Virus record (IMG/VR): IMGVR_UViG_3300025536_000010
Span: 1 to 64,000 of that record
Reading direction: 5' to 3' (one strand)
From: a virus
Length of the DNA: 64,000 nt
In this document: positions 1-8,513 of the stretch, one piece after another
Numbering within the stretch: the stretch's first letter is position 1
Layout of the letters: the number at the start of each line of letters is the position of its first letter
Translations under genes and position numbers: made by a program
Notes under the pieces: model-generated
What the model was told of the DNA's origin: nothing
What the model saw: only the letters and a program-made list of their open reading frames with translations
Database searches by the model: none

Positions 1-1200
1 TTCCCCCCCGACGCTCTGTTCCACATGAAGGAGCCGACGCTCTCCGGTATCATCTGTCGCGGCTGGGGCTTGCCGCGCATCCTCAGCAACTTCCGCCAGA
101 TCTGGTATGTCCAGGTGCTGCGGCGCTTCAACGAAGCTATCGCCCTCGACTACGTTGTGCCCTTCCGCATTCTTACGCCGGCACCGGCGCAAGGCAGCAC
201 GGGTCGGGGCGGCATGAGCATCGACCCGATGAGCATGTTCGCTGGGCACGACTTCCGCGGCCTGGCTCGCAAGATGATCCGTGACCGCCGCCGCGATCCG
301 GCGTCGATCCAGGTTTTCCCGTTCCCGGTCAACTTCCAGATGTTCGGGGCCGACGCGAACCAGCTAGCCCCGCGTGACCTCATGGATCAGGGTCTGGAAA
401 CGTTGCTCAACGACGCCGGCACGCCCATCGAACTGTACAATGGTAGTCTCCAGTTGCAGACGGCCCCTGTGGCCCTGCGTCTGTTTGAGTCGACCTGGCA
501 TCATCTGGTCCACGACGCTAATTCCTTCCTGGCCTGGCTTGTGCGGCAGGTTTCGCAGATCATGTCCTGGGAGGCCGTGGACGCGGAACTCAAGCGGGTC
601 ACCATCGCGGACAACCTCGAAAAGCAGATGATGGCTGCCCAGCTGATGATGTCGCAGCAGCTGTCTGGCTCGACCGTGCTGGGCGACCTGGGCTTCGTCT
701 GGAAGAAGGAGCAGAAGCAGATTGCCGAAGAGGCACGCTACCAGTCCGAACTCCAGTCGCGTGCGCAGGAGGAGATGGACCAGACGGGGTTCGCCCAGCA
801 GATCGCCAAGGGCCAGGCCGCCTCCGGCGGTGGCGATCCGACTGCCCAGGGAGGCGCTGCTGGAGGTGCCGGCGGCCAGGCTGCCGCAGGCGCACCTCCG
901 GGGCCGATGGGCGCAATGGGCGGTCAGGGGCCGGTGTCGGCTTACCTGGGCTCCATGACGCCCAACGTGCCGCAGACGCCAGAGGACATGATGGCAGTGG
1001 CCGACAGCCTGGCCAACGACCTCCTGGGTCTGCCAGAGTCGGTCAAGGACAGCGAGCTGCGCAAGCTCAAGCAGTACAACGAGGCGCTGCACTCGATGGT
1101 GAAGGCCCGCATGCAGCAAAAACGGAGCGACGCCAAGAGTTCGGCGGGGAACGCTGCTGTCGGCCAGATGCAGCAAGGTGGTGGCGCTCCCCCCATGTAA
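1..1200 (+). CDS. Portal-like protein, C-terminal part (cut by left edge)
   Basis: The frame is open from base 1, so the true start lies outside the window; about 399 residues are visible. Early residues contain an IWY..L.RFNEA...DYVVPFRIL segment, then a stretch ending near ELYNGSLQLQ and APVALRLFE, which resembles the clip/stem part of tailed-phage portal proteins. A helical, Gln-rich region follows, then a low-complexity Gly/Ala/Pro/Met tail (about residues 260-330). Portal proteins form the dodecameric ring through which DNA is packaged. The call rests on recalled motif resemblance and on the neighbouring virion-type genes; without the N-terminus it is moderate. A short segment of it recurs in the gene at 19189-19911. 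The next gene starts 10 bases downstream. Confidence 0.5.
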   Translation, partial: FPPDALFHMKEPTLSGIICRGWGLPRILSNFRQIWYVQVLRRFNEAIALDYVVPFRILTPAPAQGSTGRGGMSIDPMSMFAGHDFRGLARKMIRDRRRDPASIQVFPFPVNFQMFGADANQLAPRDLMDQGLETLLNDAGTPIELYNGSLQLQTAPVALRLFESTWHHLVHDANSFLAWLVRQVSQIMSWEAVDAELKRVTIADNLEKQMMAAQLMMSQQLSGSTVLGDLGFVWKKEQKQIAEEARYQSELQSRAQEEMDQTGFAQQIAKGQAASGGGDPTAQGGAAGGAGGQAAAGAPPGPMGAMGGQGPVSAYLGSMTPNVPQTPEDMMAVADSLANDLLGLPESVKDSELRKLKQYNEALHSMVKARMQQKRSDAKSSAGNAAVGQMQQGGGAPPM

Positions 1201-1209
1201 GGGAGCACC

Positions 1210-2034
1210 ATGAGCATCGCAATCATCATCCCGACTTACGGACACTTCGAGTACGCCGAACGGGCGCTCCGTTCGGCGTACCAGAAAACGCGCGACGAGG
1301 CGTCTATCATCTTCGTGGATGACGCCAGCCCCGATTGGGACTCACCGCCGCCGGCAAACGTCAAGGGCAGCATGGACGGCCTCTGGCAGGCATACGGCGA
1401 GATCCCGGAGGGCCGCAAGAAATTCTTCCACTTCGCCAAGAACGCTGGGCTGACGTCCGCCTGGAACTTCGGCCTGCACGTTGCCCGCGACATGGGTTGC
1501 ACCTATACCTGTGTCACCAACAGCGACGTAATCTTTTCACAGGACTGGGACAAGCCGATCCTGGCCAACTTGGAAGGCTCTAAGCGCAAGCGCTGGGATC
1601 TTCTTGGTCCGGTCACCAACGGCCCTGGCAGCGAGCAGGATCAGCACGTCCGCGGCCATCACCCGCCGCCCGGTTACGTCCAGTCGGACGCGGAACACGA
1701 GATCGACTACACTAGCCGCATGCTCCAGTGGCATAACGAAGACCACGTCAGTCGCCACGCCATCAACGGCTTCTGCATGGTCGCCAAGACCGAAACATGG
1801 TGGCAGTACGCCTACACCAAAGATGCAGTCTTCAAACCAAAGAACGAGTTCAACTCGAAGATGCAGCGCAACCCGACGCCTGGTATGACGTTGCAGGAGT
1901 ATGAACTCCAGGCTCGTTGGCGCGAGGCGGGCTTGCGTATCGGGTACTGCCCCGGTAGCTTCGTGTTCCATTACCGCTCGGTGACACGCGGCGACCGCTA
2001 TAAAGGTGCCAACTGGTACAGGACAAAGGCATGA
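1210..2034 (+). CDS. Family 2 glycosyltransferase (GT-A)
   Basis: The 274-residue product opens with the GT2 pattern IAIIIPTYGHFEYAERALRS, followed by IIFVDDASPDW and NAGLTSAWNFGL, then TNSDVIF in the DxD position of the nucleotide-sugar site. It should transfer a sugar from an activated donor, substrate unknown. The start has the ribosome site AAGGGAG 5 bases upstream. Its stop overlaps the next gene (ATGA), so the two transferases are probably translationally coupled and act on the same glycan or virion substrate. No membrane segment is seen. Confidence 0.85.
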   Translation: MSIAIIIPTYGHFEYAERALRSAYQKTRDEASIIFVDDASPDWDSPPPANVKGSMDGLWQAYGEIPEGRKKFFHFAKNAGLTSAWNFGLHVARDMGCTYTCVTNSDVIFSQDWDKPILANLEGSKRKRWDLLGPVTNGPGSEQDQHVRGHHPPPGYVQSDAEHEIDYTSRMLQWHNEDHVSRHAINGFCMVAKTETWWQYAYTKDAVFKPKNEFNSKMQRNPTPGMTLQEYELQARWREAGLRIGYCPGSFVFHYRSVTRGDRYKGANWYRTKA

Positions 2035-3077
2035 TCTGCATACTCTCTCCTTACGGTCGCGGCGAGGTCACTACCGCCGCGATCCGTCTCGCGGACCTCG
2101 TGCTGTCTATCGGCACCGAGGTCCGTTTTGTGGCGTGCGGACGCATGGAAAAGAACGTCCACCCGTTTTGGGACAGCCGCGTGCTGACCGGGCGCGGCGA
2201 GGGCGTCTACAAGGCAGCGCGTGGTTGTGAGCGGGTCATTCACTTCCTTGTGGACCCCGCGCACGTTGAGCGCGTTAAGCTCGTGGCTGAGAAGGCTGAG
2301 CATATTCTGGTGCCCTCATGGCACGACCTGCGGCCGTGCGACGTGCGCCACTTGGCCTCCTACGGTTTGATCGTTGCTCCTACGCAAATGGCTGCCAGGC
2401 TGCTGCAACAGGAGTGCTTCGGCGGTACGCACCCGTCGTTGACCTGGTGTCGCTGGGACGCTGGACTACCGCCGACACGCCGCGACGGCGTGGTCGCGGA
2501 CAAAGTCATCCGGGCTTGTTTCTACTGCGACGCCTCGGCTATCGACTTCTGCGGCCCGTTGGTGCTGCACGTTGCGCACGAACTGCTGTCCCTGCTCGGG
2601 CGCCTGGAGATCACACTGCTGTCGACTAAATCGTGGTCGAAGCAGGACCGGCAGGAGATGAAACGGTTCATGACCCGCTGGCCTGGCCGCCTAAAACATA
2701 AGCGCGTCGGCAACACCATCGAGCAGGCCAAGGATTTCCACGCCCACGACTGGGTTGTTTTCCCTGGTGTGCGTGGCGATTTTGGCATCAACGTGGTGCG
2801 TGCTTTGGCGTGCGGCGCGCCCTGCGTCGTCTATGACGTGGAGCCGTTCAGCGAGCTTATCTCGGATGACAGGAATGGTGTCCTTGTGCCCTGCGAGGTC
2901 AGGGTTACGGCCATGAAGGCCCCGCTGGCTGTGCCGAGCGCGGATAAGCTGATTGCCGGTTGTGCGCGAGCGTTTGCCGATACGCAACTGCTCATTGCCA
3001 TGCAGCAGCGCGACTGGATGATTAAGGAACACCAAGGGGCGTTCAACGAGGCGTGGCTCAGAGCTATCGGTTATTGA
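2031..3077 (+). CDS. GT-B glycosyltransferase (GT4-like)
   Basis: The 348-residue protein has an N-terminal Rossmann-type half beginning ICILSPYGRGE and a C-terminal half ending in the GT4 signature FPGVRGDFGINVVRALACG.P.VVYDVEPFSELI, with the acidic pair and the glycine-rich loop that bind the nucleotide-sugar. Retaining glycosyl transfer is inferred from the family; donor and acceptor are unknown. The start overlaps the stop of the preceding GT2 gene. The stop codon at 3075-3077 directly abuts a palindromic element that separates this operon from the tubulin operon. Confidence 0.8.
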   Translation: MICILSPYGRGEVTTAAIRLADLVLSIGTEVRFVACGRMEKNVHPFWDSRVLTGRGEGVYKAARGCERVIHFLVDPAHVERVKLVAEKAEHILVPSWHDLRPCDVRHLASYGLIVAPTQMAARLLQQECFGGTHPSLTWCRWDAGLPPTRRDGVVADKVIRACFYCDASAIDFCGPLVLHVAHELLSLLGRLEITLLSTKSWSKQDRQEMKRFMTRWPGRLKHKRVGNTIEQAKDFHAHDWVVFPGVRGDFGINVVRALACGAPCVVYDVEPFSELISDDRNGVLVPCEVRVTAMKAPLAVPSADKLIAGCARAFADTQLLIAMQQRDWMIKEHQGAFNEAWLRAIGY

Positions 3078-3095
3078 CTAAAAGCCAGTTTTGAG
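3078..3095. repeat. Dispersed 18-bp near-palindrome, copy 1
   Basis: CTAAAAGCCAGTTTTGAG follows the stop codon of the GT gene. It matches the consensus CYAAAARCYRGYTTTTGRG built from ten copies in this window. It lies just upstream of, and partly within, a possible promoter for the tubulin operon, so it could be an operator or a binding site for a partition protein. Confidence 0.7.
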
Positions 3096-3117
3096 AACCT
3101 GGCCGACTTGTTATACT
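3089..3117 (+). promoter_or_regulatory. Candidate promoter of the tubulin operon
   Basis: TATACT at 3112-3117 is a good -10; TTTTGA at 3089-3094, inside the palindrome, is 17 bp upstream and is a weak -35. TATACTCTG also occurs at 62363-62371, before the HNH gene. Confidence 0.45.
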
Positions 3118-3147
3118 CTGGGAGTCCGAAAGGCGAAAGGAGTCGCT

Positions 3148-3324
3148 ATGAGGAATCCTGCACTGATCGCGTGGCTGGCCAAACAAGCAGCTGTTACGTC
3201 TCGTTCGCGGGTCGTACCGGCCAAGGACGCCGAGAGCGTCGCCAAGGCCCTCAAAGAGGAGCCACCCACAGCTTCGCAGGCGGCGACGCGCTACGGCCGT
3301 AAACCTTATCTACGGGGACCATGA
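3148..3324 (+). CDS. Small basic protein of unknown function
   Basis: The 58-residue product is rich in Ala, Lys and Arg and ends in RYGRKPYLRGP. No family is recognised. The ATG at 3148 is chosen because AAAGGAG sits 5 bases upstream, in a perfect GCGA/TCGC hairpin with hexaloop AAGGAG. It lies 1 base before the tubulin gene, so the two are presumably cotranscribed and this could be a partner, such as a DNA-binding adaptor of a tubulin segregation system, but nothing in the sequence proves that. Confidence 0.6.
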   Translation: MRNPALIAWLAKQAAVTSRSRVVPAKDAESVAKALKEEPPTASQAATRYGRKPYLRGP

Positions 3325-3325
3325 C

Positions 3326-4603
3326 ATGGCTGATGACAAAGACCTCAACAAGTCGCTCGAAGCTGCCCAGCAGCGCCCTGTTCGCGCTGGTAAGCTGACG
3401 CCGGCCAAGAAGGAGGCCAGTGCCCCAGCGCCAGGTGCCAAGGGGCCTGGCAACATCGCCGCCCGCCTCAACCCTGCGGCCCACCAGCAGGCCACCAAGC
3501 AGGTCGTAGTCAACGACGACTTCGATTACGACACGGCGATGCACATGGCTTTCATCGGCGCCGGCCAGGGTGGCTCGCGCATCGCCAACAGTTTCTGGAA
3601 GCTGGGTTACCGCCGCGTGGGCATCTTCAATACCACCGAAAGCGACTTCGAGGGCCTGGAGGCTGAGATCCCCAAACTCTCGCTCGATATTGGCGGGGCT
3701 GCCAAGGACATGAAGTTTGCTCGGCAGGCCCTCGACGGCCGCACCGAAGAGATCTGGGATCTCATGATTCGGTCCTGGGGTAACAACCCAGACTGTGCTC
3801 TGGTTTGCGTCGGCCTGGGCGGTGGTTCGGGCTCCGGTTGCGCTCTGCCCATCGTGCAGCTGGCCCGCAAGTACATGGAGGCCAAGAATCGGCCGCCGCG
3901 CGTCGGTGCCATCGTCAGCCTGCCCAGCGTGACAGAGGGCCAAATCGTGGCTCGCAACGCCGTCACGGCCTTTGGTGAGTTGCTCCAGGCCAAGGTGAGC
4001 CCGCTGCTCATCATCGACAACAGCCGCGTCCATAGTCTGTATCGGCCGTCCATGAGTCAGCTGTTGCCCAAGAGCAACGAACTGGTCAGCCAGATGCTGC
4101 ACCTGTTCAACCAGCTGGCGGCCATCCATAGTCCGCACATCACCTTCGACCGTAATGAGTTTGCCCAGCTGCTCGATGGTGGTATCTGCGTCATGGGCTG
4201 CGCCGACATCAACAAGCTGGACAGCCCGGCGGACATCTCGGCCGCGATCCGCGACGAACTGGCCCAGAGCATCCTGGCCGAGGTTGATCTGCGCCGTGGG
4301 CGTAAAGCCGCCTGCCTGTTTGTGGGTCATCAGGACATTCTGGACTCGCTCGACCTGGACTATTTTGATGCTGGGTTCACCACGCTCGACCGCATCGTGG
4401 GCTCGGCGTACCAGGACAAGGACAAAGACCCCACGGTCATTCATCGTGGCCTTTACCCGGGTGTGGACGCTGGGTTACAGTGCTATACGATGATTTCGGA
4501 ACTCGACCCGCCTCGGGGTCGCCTCCAGGAGCTTGCCAAGAAAGGCGGGCTCGCCGTGACGCAAGGGGCGTCGGTGGCGAAACACCTGGGCGTCGGGGAC
4601 TGA
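3326..4603 (+). CDS. Tubulin/FtsZ-superfamily GTPase
   Basis: The 425-residue protein has a disordered N-terminus of about 70 residues, a glycine-rich nucleotide loop GAGQGGSRIA at about 78-87, and the superfamily signature VGLGGGSGSG at about 162-171 (FtsZ/tubulin GGGTGTG). The following NSR/LYR region and the C-terminal half fit the activation domain, though no clear T7 catalytic loop could be placed. Phage tubulins (PhuZ, TubZ) form filaments that centre or segregate phage genomes. This one has a long disordered head and does not obviously belong to either group. It follows a 58-residue basic protein by 1 base. Confidence 0.8.
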   Translation: MADDKDLNKSLEAAQQRPVRAGKLTPAKKEASAPAPGAKGPGNIAARLNPAAHQQATKQVVVNDDFDYDTAMHMAFIGAGQGGSRIANSFWKLGYRRVGIFNTTESDFEGLEAEIPKLSLDIGGAAKDMKFARQALDGRTEEIWDLMIRSWGNNPDCALVCVGLGGGSGSGCALPIVQLARKYMEAKNRPPRVGAIVSLPSVTEGQIVARNAVTAFGELLQAKVSPLLIIDNSRVHSLYRPSMSQLLPKSNELVSQMLHLFNQLAAIHSPHITFDRNEFAQLLDGGICVMGCADINKLDSPADISAAIRDELAQSILAEVDLRRGRKAACLFVGHQDILDSLDLDYFDAGFTTLDRIVGSAYQDKDKDPTVIHRGLYPGVDAGLQCYTMISELDPPRGRLQELAKKGGLAVTQGASVAKHLGVGD

Positions 4604-4633
4604 ACTACATACACGGCGGCCCCAGGTGCCATC

Positions 4634-5014
4634 ATGGACCGAGCTTTCAATGTCGATCCCTATGCGTGCGGGTCGTTGCCGCCGCGACCCGGACGCCTGT
4701 GCAACCCGCGCTACGACGCAGGGACAAGGCAGCACACCTTGTCCTTGCCGCCTTGCCCGCCCGGCGTAAAACGCCGGGCCGTGTTTTTCGAGGTGCGCGG
4801 CCAGGGCACCAGCACGGTGCAGGTTCGTCCCGGCCTCGACACCGTGAGCATCGCCTTGCCGCCCAACGCTTCCGTGGTGGCCTTTGTTATGCACTACGGG
4901 CCACACGGCGAGGCTGTCGCCGGTCCCTTGTCAGCCTTCCGGGCGACGACCAAGGCCCCACCAAGGCCCAAGCGCCCCAAGGTCAATCGTACTGAGGAGA
5001 GGACGCCGGCATGA
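4634..5014 (+). CDS. Hypothetical protein, beta-rich core with basic tail
   Basis: This 126-residue product is Pro/Arg-rich at both ends with a central hydrophobic, beta-like segment (RAVFFEVRG through VVAFVMHYGPHGE) that could be an Ig- or FN3-like strand set. The tail is Lys/Arg/Pro-rich. The start at 4634 has only a weak AGGTG. The stop overlaps the next ATG (ATGA). Confidence 0.55.
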   Translation: MDRAFNVDPYACGSLPPRPGRLCNPRYDAGTRQHTLSLPPCPPGVKRRAVFFEVRGQGTSTVQVRPGLDTVSIALPPNASVVAFVMHYGPHGEAVAGPLSAFRATTKAPPRPKRPKVNRTEERTPA

Positions 5015-5319
5015 ACCAACCACCCTGCGACATCTGCCCGCACAGCAACAACGTCCAGCCGTGCGACCAGCCTTGCGTGTTCCTCATGGCGGTACTGCAC
5101 CTACCAGGTGGGACGCCCAAGGTCGTCACCTCGCCGCGCTACACGGTGGAGATGTCTCGCCTGGGCGAACTGGTCGACAAGATCCCCGATTTCGGCAACG
5201 ACATCGCCAACGAACTGCGCAACCAGCTGCAACTTCCGCCTGTCGCCAGTACGCTCTACGGCAAGGTGGAAATGGCCGGAGACACCAATGTCGATCAAAC
5301 CAAGCCTGAGCCAAAATAA
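5011..5319 (+). CDS. Hypothetical protein with N-terminal Cys cluster
   Basis: The first 25 residues hold four cysteines (CDIC, QPCDQPC), possibly a metal site; the rest is mixed helix and strand with no recognised family. It is 102 residues long. It overlaps the upstream gene by ATGA and contains the start of the oxygenase gene in its last 32 bases. Confidence 0.55.
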   Translation: MNQPPCDICPHSNNVQPCDQPCVFLMAVLHLPGGTPKVVTSPRYTVEMSRLGELVDKIPDFGNDIANELRNQLQLPPVASTLYGKVEMAGDTNVDQTKPEPK

Positions 5320-5908
5320 AGCGAACGTCGTCATCGTGGACGACTTTTTCGAGAACCCCAATGACGTGCGCAACTTCGCCACGGGCATGCCCTACGTCCG
5401 TGAGGACACGCGCTACAAGGTCCAGCGCTCGCAGGAGCGTTACCTCTTCTCCGGCGTCAAGGAACGCTTCGAGGCCCTGCTGGGCAAGAAGATCACGGTC
5501 TGGGAGGCCCACGGTTTCAACGGCGTCTTCCAGCTGTCGGTCAGCGGCGACAAAGTCGTCTACCACAGCGATCATCAGAGCTATGCGGGCGTGGTCTACT
5601 TGACGCCGGACGCGCCGCCACAAAGCGGCACGGTGCTGATCCGCTCGAAGGGTAACAAACTGCGCTGCCCCGAGGAGGCCGTGAAAGCGAACCTCTCGAC
5701 CGAGCTAGCTTCGCGGCAAATGTACGGGGACGGTAACCCGGGCAAGCTGCTCGACCCAACTGCTTGGGAGATCGTCGACGTCATCGGTAACCGCTACAAC
5801 CGCCTGGCCATCTGGAATGCCCGTCTGGCCCATGCGGGCATGAACTACTTCGGCAACAACATCAACGATGGAAGGCTAGTACAAATGTACTTCTTTGACT
5901 GTGGGTGA
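5288..5908 (+). CDS. 2OG-Fe(II) oxygenase-like protein (DUF6445-like)
   Basis: The 206-residue product opens with VVIVDDFFENPNDVRNFA, typical of phage 2-oxoglutarate/iron oxygenases. The iron ligands fit H93-x-D95 (in YHSDHQSYAG) and H182 (in LAHAG), followed by R in GRLVQMYFF for 2-oxoglutarate. Such phage enzymes hydroxylate proteins or bases; the substrate here is unknown. The ATG at 5288 has GGAG 6 bases upstream and lies inside the preceding gene. Confidence 0.75.
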   Translation: MSIKPSLSQNKANVVIVDDFFENPNDVRNFATGMPYVREDTRYKVQRSQERYLFSGVKERFEALLGKKITVWEAHGFNGVFQLSVSGDKVVYHSDHQSYAGVVYLTPDAPPQSGTVLIRSKGNKLRCPEEAVKANLSTELASRQMYGDGNPGKLLDPTAWEIVDVIGNRYNRLAIWNARLAHAGMNYFGNNINDGRLVQMYFFDCG

Positions 5909-5913
5909 TTTTC

Positions 5914-6378
5914 ATGCTGACTTTGTGGGATACGAAAACGTGTACGACGTGTAAGAAAGAGAAACTGTCGGACCAGTTTCGTGTGGGGAGGCGAGACTGC
6001 GTCGAGTGCTCCAAAGAAAACTGTCGTGATTGGTACGCCAACAACAAGGAGCACGCTCGTCGCTATCACGCAAGCGCCGACCGAAGGGCGCGCTGTAAAA
6101 CCACGCACCTGCTGCGCACCTATGGGCTCTCGTACGAAGACTACGAGGCCCTCGTCACGAAACAAAAAGGTCGCTGCGCTATCTGCCGCAAGAAGTGCGT
6201 TTCCATGTCAGCGTATCGCGGACTCCGTGGTGCGGACGGGTCTTCTTTCCGCGTCGATCATTGCCACAAAACTGGCAGGGTTCGTGGTCTGTTGTGCGTA
6301 GAGTGCAACATTGGACTTGGCAAGTTCAAGGACGACGCCGGTTTACTGAAAAAGGCGTACGAGTATCTGGAAAAGTAA
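5914..6378 (+). CDS. Recombination endonuclease VII-like nuclease
   Basis: The 154-residue protein carries a zinc-binding N-terminus (CTTCKKEKL, CVECSKENC), the YEALVTKQKGRCAIC motif, and the nuclease core VDHCHKTGRVRGLLCVECNIGLG. This matches the endonuclease VII family (T4 gp49), which resolves branched DNA before packaging; in many phages similar genes are free-standing mobile endonucleases. ATG 5914 is preferred over GTG 5905 because GGGTGA lies 5 bases upstream. Confidence 0.85.
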   Translation: MLTLWDTKTCTTCKKEKLSDQFRVGRRDCVECSKENCRDWYANNKEHARRYHASADRRARCKTTHLLRTYGLSYEDYEALVTKQKGRCAICRKKCVSMSAYRGLRGADGSSFRVDHCHKTGRVRGLLCVECNIGLGKFKDDAGLLKKAYEYLEK

Positions 6379-6384
6379 AACGAC

Positions 6385-6609
6385 ATGCCTGACGTTATCA
6401 AACTGCACGACCTGGCTGGCAACTTCCTCTGCGAGGCCAAATTGTCTCCCAAGAAGAACAGGTCGTTGCTGCCCCTGATTGCCTGGTTCGATGAGGGCAG
6501 CAAGCGTCGGTATTTCTTGCAGCACCCACTGGCAGTCGAGAACTACCACGAGGTCGACTGCGTCGAAGACATGCTGCCCGTGGAGCCGCAACCATGCCAA
6601 ACACCCTGA
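6385..6609 (+). CDS. Small hypothetical protein
   Basis: The 74-residue product is acidic in its second half with no recognised domain. It starts 6 bases after the nuclease gene and its end overlaps the next start by 16 bases. Confidence 0.5.
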   Translation: MPDVIKLHDLAGNFLCEAKLSPKKNRSLLPLIAWFDEGSKRRYFLQHPLAVENYHEVDCVEDMLPVEPQPCQTP

Positions 6610-7166
6610 CCTTTCGGGCGCACTGCTACGAGGAGTCGTGCGACCTGGGCGGTGTCGAGTACACCTGCCCCGCGTGCGGCAAAGACGACACGGACTACGA
6701 CGATCTGTGGTGGAAGCGCGACGAGTATGTACAGCCGGGCGGCTGGATCGACTTCTGTTGTTCCAGTTGCGCGCGGCGTATCGTCGCTTTCTACGAGGAC
6801 GGCGACATGGTCCTTTACGACGCCGTGCAGGTGCGTAAAGACTGGTGGGAGGGCGCAGTGGATAGCGGCGCTGACTTGCGTTACCTGCTCAGAAAGATTC
6901 AAAAGACCACGCCGCCTGGCGCGGAGCTGCGAAAGGACAACATCGTGGAAGTACAACTGATAAGCCGGATTGGTACGCCGCTGGGCACTGCCGAAGTTCT
7001 CAAGGATGCAACCGAAGGCGGTTTGGCCAGGCGCGTCCTTATCGTCGAGAACGTCAAGGGCGAGGTGCATCGCTGTTTCGAGCCCACCGAGGATAAACTG
7101 GTCTACAAGGAAGTCGATTTCGAGGAGATCAAAATCACGCCGCGCGAAGCGCCGAAGAAGGTCTGA
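6594..7166 (+). CDS. Hypothetical protein with zinc-ribbon-like head
   Basis: The 190-residue protein has CPAC near residue 23 and CCSSC near residue 57, a likely zinc ribbon, followed by a lysine- and valine-rich beta region. Function unknown. Its start lies inside the preceding small gene. Confidence 0.6.
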   Translation: MPNTLTFRAHCYEESCDLGGVEYTCPACGKDDTDYDDLWWKRDEYVQPGGWIDFCCSSCARRIVAFYEDGDMVLYDAVQVRKDWWEGAVDSGADLRYLLRKIQKTTPPGAELRKDNIVEVQLISRIGTPLGTAEVLKDATEGGLARRVLIVENVKGEVHRCFEPTEDKLVYKEVDFEEIKITPREAPKKV

Positions 7167-7215
7167 GGTCCGCGCGGTTGCAGGCCGGTCGGCCAGCGCA
7201 AACAAGGAGGTTATC

Positions 7216-7665
7216 ATGTCCGGTCAGAACCTGTACGGGTCGTTCGGCAACACGATCCAGGTCAACCAGGGCGGGTTGTTCGACGAGATCCAGCACACTC
7301 AGGGGGGTCACCCCCACATCATGCAGTACCTGTGGACCAAGTATTGCAAGTACCTCCAGGACCAGGTGCAGGCGCGCCAGGCGAAAGGTTTGCCGTGCCT
7401 GAGCCTGTCCGAAGCGCTCCGCAAGGCCCCGGCGCTTGGCTTCGTTACCTGGGCCGCCGAGTTCTTGAAGGACTGTCGGCCTGTGCAAGCCTTCTTCGTC
7501 GACGAAAATCAGGGGCTGATCCTGGAGAACAATGACTGCGTCTGTATCTCTCCAGGCGTTCCTGTCCAGGGCACCATGCAGGACAGTGGTGCGGTTCAGG
7601 TCACGGAAGGCAGAAGTCGTGAGGGCAGTGAAGGCGTCATTCAGACGCCAGCCCTCAGAATCTAA
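7216..7665 (+). CDS. Hypothetical protein
   Basis: The 149-residue protein starts after AAGGAGG, whose hexaloop AAGGAG is closed by AAC/GTT. No domain is recognised. Residues 30-100 look helical and the tail is Gly/Ser-rich. The stop codon TAA is part of the palindromic element that follows. Confidence 0.6.
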   Translation: MSGQNLYGSFGNTIQVNQGGLFDEIQHTQGGHPHIMQYLWTKYCKYLQDQVQARQAKGLPCLSLSEALRKAPALGFVTWAAEFLKDCRPVQAFFVDENQGLILENNDCVCISPGVPVQGTMQDSGAVQVTEGRSREGSEGVIQTPALRI

Positions 7666-7680
7666 AAGCCACTATTTGAG
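7662..7680. repeat. Dispersed near-palindrome, copy 2
   Basis: CTAAAAGCCACTATTTGAG includes the upstream TAA stop and runs into the GAGGAA ribosome site of the next gene. Confidence 0.65.
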
Positions 7681-7686
7681 GAACAC

Positions 7687-8442
7687 ATGGCAGCCAAGCA
7701 ACCGCAGCAGGAGCTTCACGAAAACCTCGTGGTCCTTCTCCAACACCTGTTCCATCAGAAGTTCTGTCCAGCCGAGGAGATCGACGCGCAGAAACGTGCG
7801 CACATCATGCCAGTCTACTTCTACGGCTGGCTGGATAAGCACATGAACATGATGAACGCCGAAGAGGAGTGCGCCGCTGCCGGCGTCTCGCTCGACACCT
7901 GGCATGTGCTGGAGGAGATCGTCAACTCGGGCGTCGCCGTCGAGCGCACTTTTCAGGTGTGGTACACCGTCGTCCTGGCGCACCGCCCGCAGCCGAAGGT
8001 CGACCTCGAACGCTGCACGGTCACCATGCAGCTGCACTACGCGGACGGTACGATCACGCCGATCCAGGTCATGCTGGACCGGCGCTTGATCGAGGGGCCT
8101 GGGTTCACGGACGGCTTGATTGCGGCCCAGCTGACCAGGCACATGCAAGCCTTCATCAGCGAGATCTTGGAAAGCGGTCTGGACGGTCTGCGCAAGAAGG
8201 GCAAGAACTATCGCGGTGGGACGCCCGAAGACCCCTTCGAGGTCATGATGGGCCTCATGCTCAAGCACATGATCCCCAAACTCCAGCCCGAGTACCGGCA
8301 GCCCGTCGAAGACTATGTGCGCTACGCTCAGGCGATTCTGCGCCCGGTCGTGCCGCCCGAGATGATCGCGCACTTCGAGCGCGAGAAGGCCAAGTCGGAG
8401 CCCCAGCCCGAAGGTCCAGCTCGGGGCGGCTGGGACGTCTAG
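7687..8442 (+). CDS. Hypothetical protein
   Basis: The 251-residue product is mostly helical, opens with a Gln-rich stretch, and has a short beta segment (CTVTMQLHYADGTITPIQVML) in the middle. No family recognised. The ribosome site GAGGAA sits 4 bases upstream, at the end of a palindromic element. Confidence 0.6.
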   Translation: MAAKQPQQELHENLVVLLQHLFHQKFCPAEEIDAQKRAHIMPVYFYGWLDKHMNMMNAEEECAAAGVSLDTWHVLEEIVNSGVAVERTFQVWYTVVLAHRPQPKVDLERCTVTMQLHYADGTITPIQVMLDRRLIEGPGFTDGLIAAQLTRHMQAFISEILESGLDGLRKKGKNYRGGTPEDPFEVMMGLMLKHMIPKLQPEYRQPVEDYVRYAQAILRPVVPPEMIAHFEREKAKSEPQPEGPARGGWDV

Positions 8443-8463
8443 GGGTAGCGTAAGCCCTGGCGA

Positions 8464-8492
8464 TTGACGATAATACGGGCATGGCTTATTCA
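8464..8492 (+). promoter_or_regulatory. Candidate promoter
   Basis: TTGACG at 8464-8469 is a good -35; 17 bp on lies TATTCA, a weak -10. The alternative -10 GATAAT at 8469-8474 has no good -35. A promoter here would drive the gene at 8505 and place the hairpin described next at the transcript start. Confidence 0.35.
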
Positions 8493-8513
8493 CGGAGGAA
8501 CGCCATGCCCGTA
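8474..8513 (+). promoter_or_regulatory. Stem-loop presenting the ribosome site and burying the start codon
   Basis: A perfect 12-bp inverted repeat (TACGGGCATGGC at 8474-8485 with its complement at 8502-8513) encloses a 16-base loop. The loop contains an inner TTC/GAA stem with hexaloop ACGGAG, the Shine-Dalgarno. The ATG at 8505 lies in the 3' arm. The layout predicts translational control, and the loop fits a CsrA site. Confidence 0.75.
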
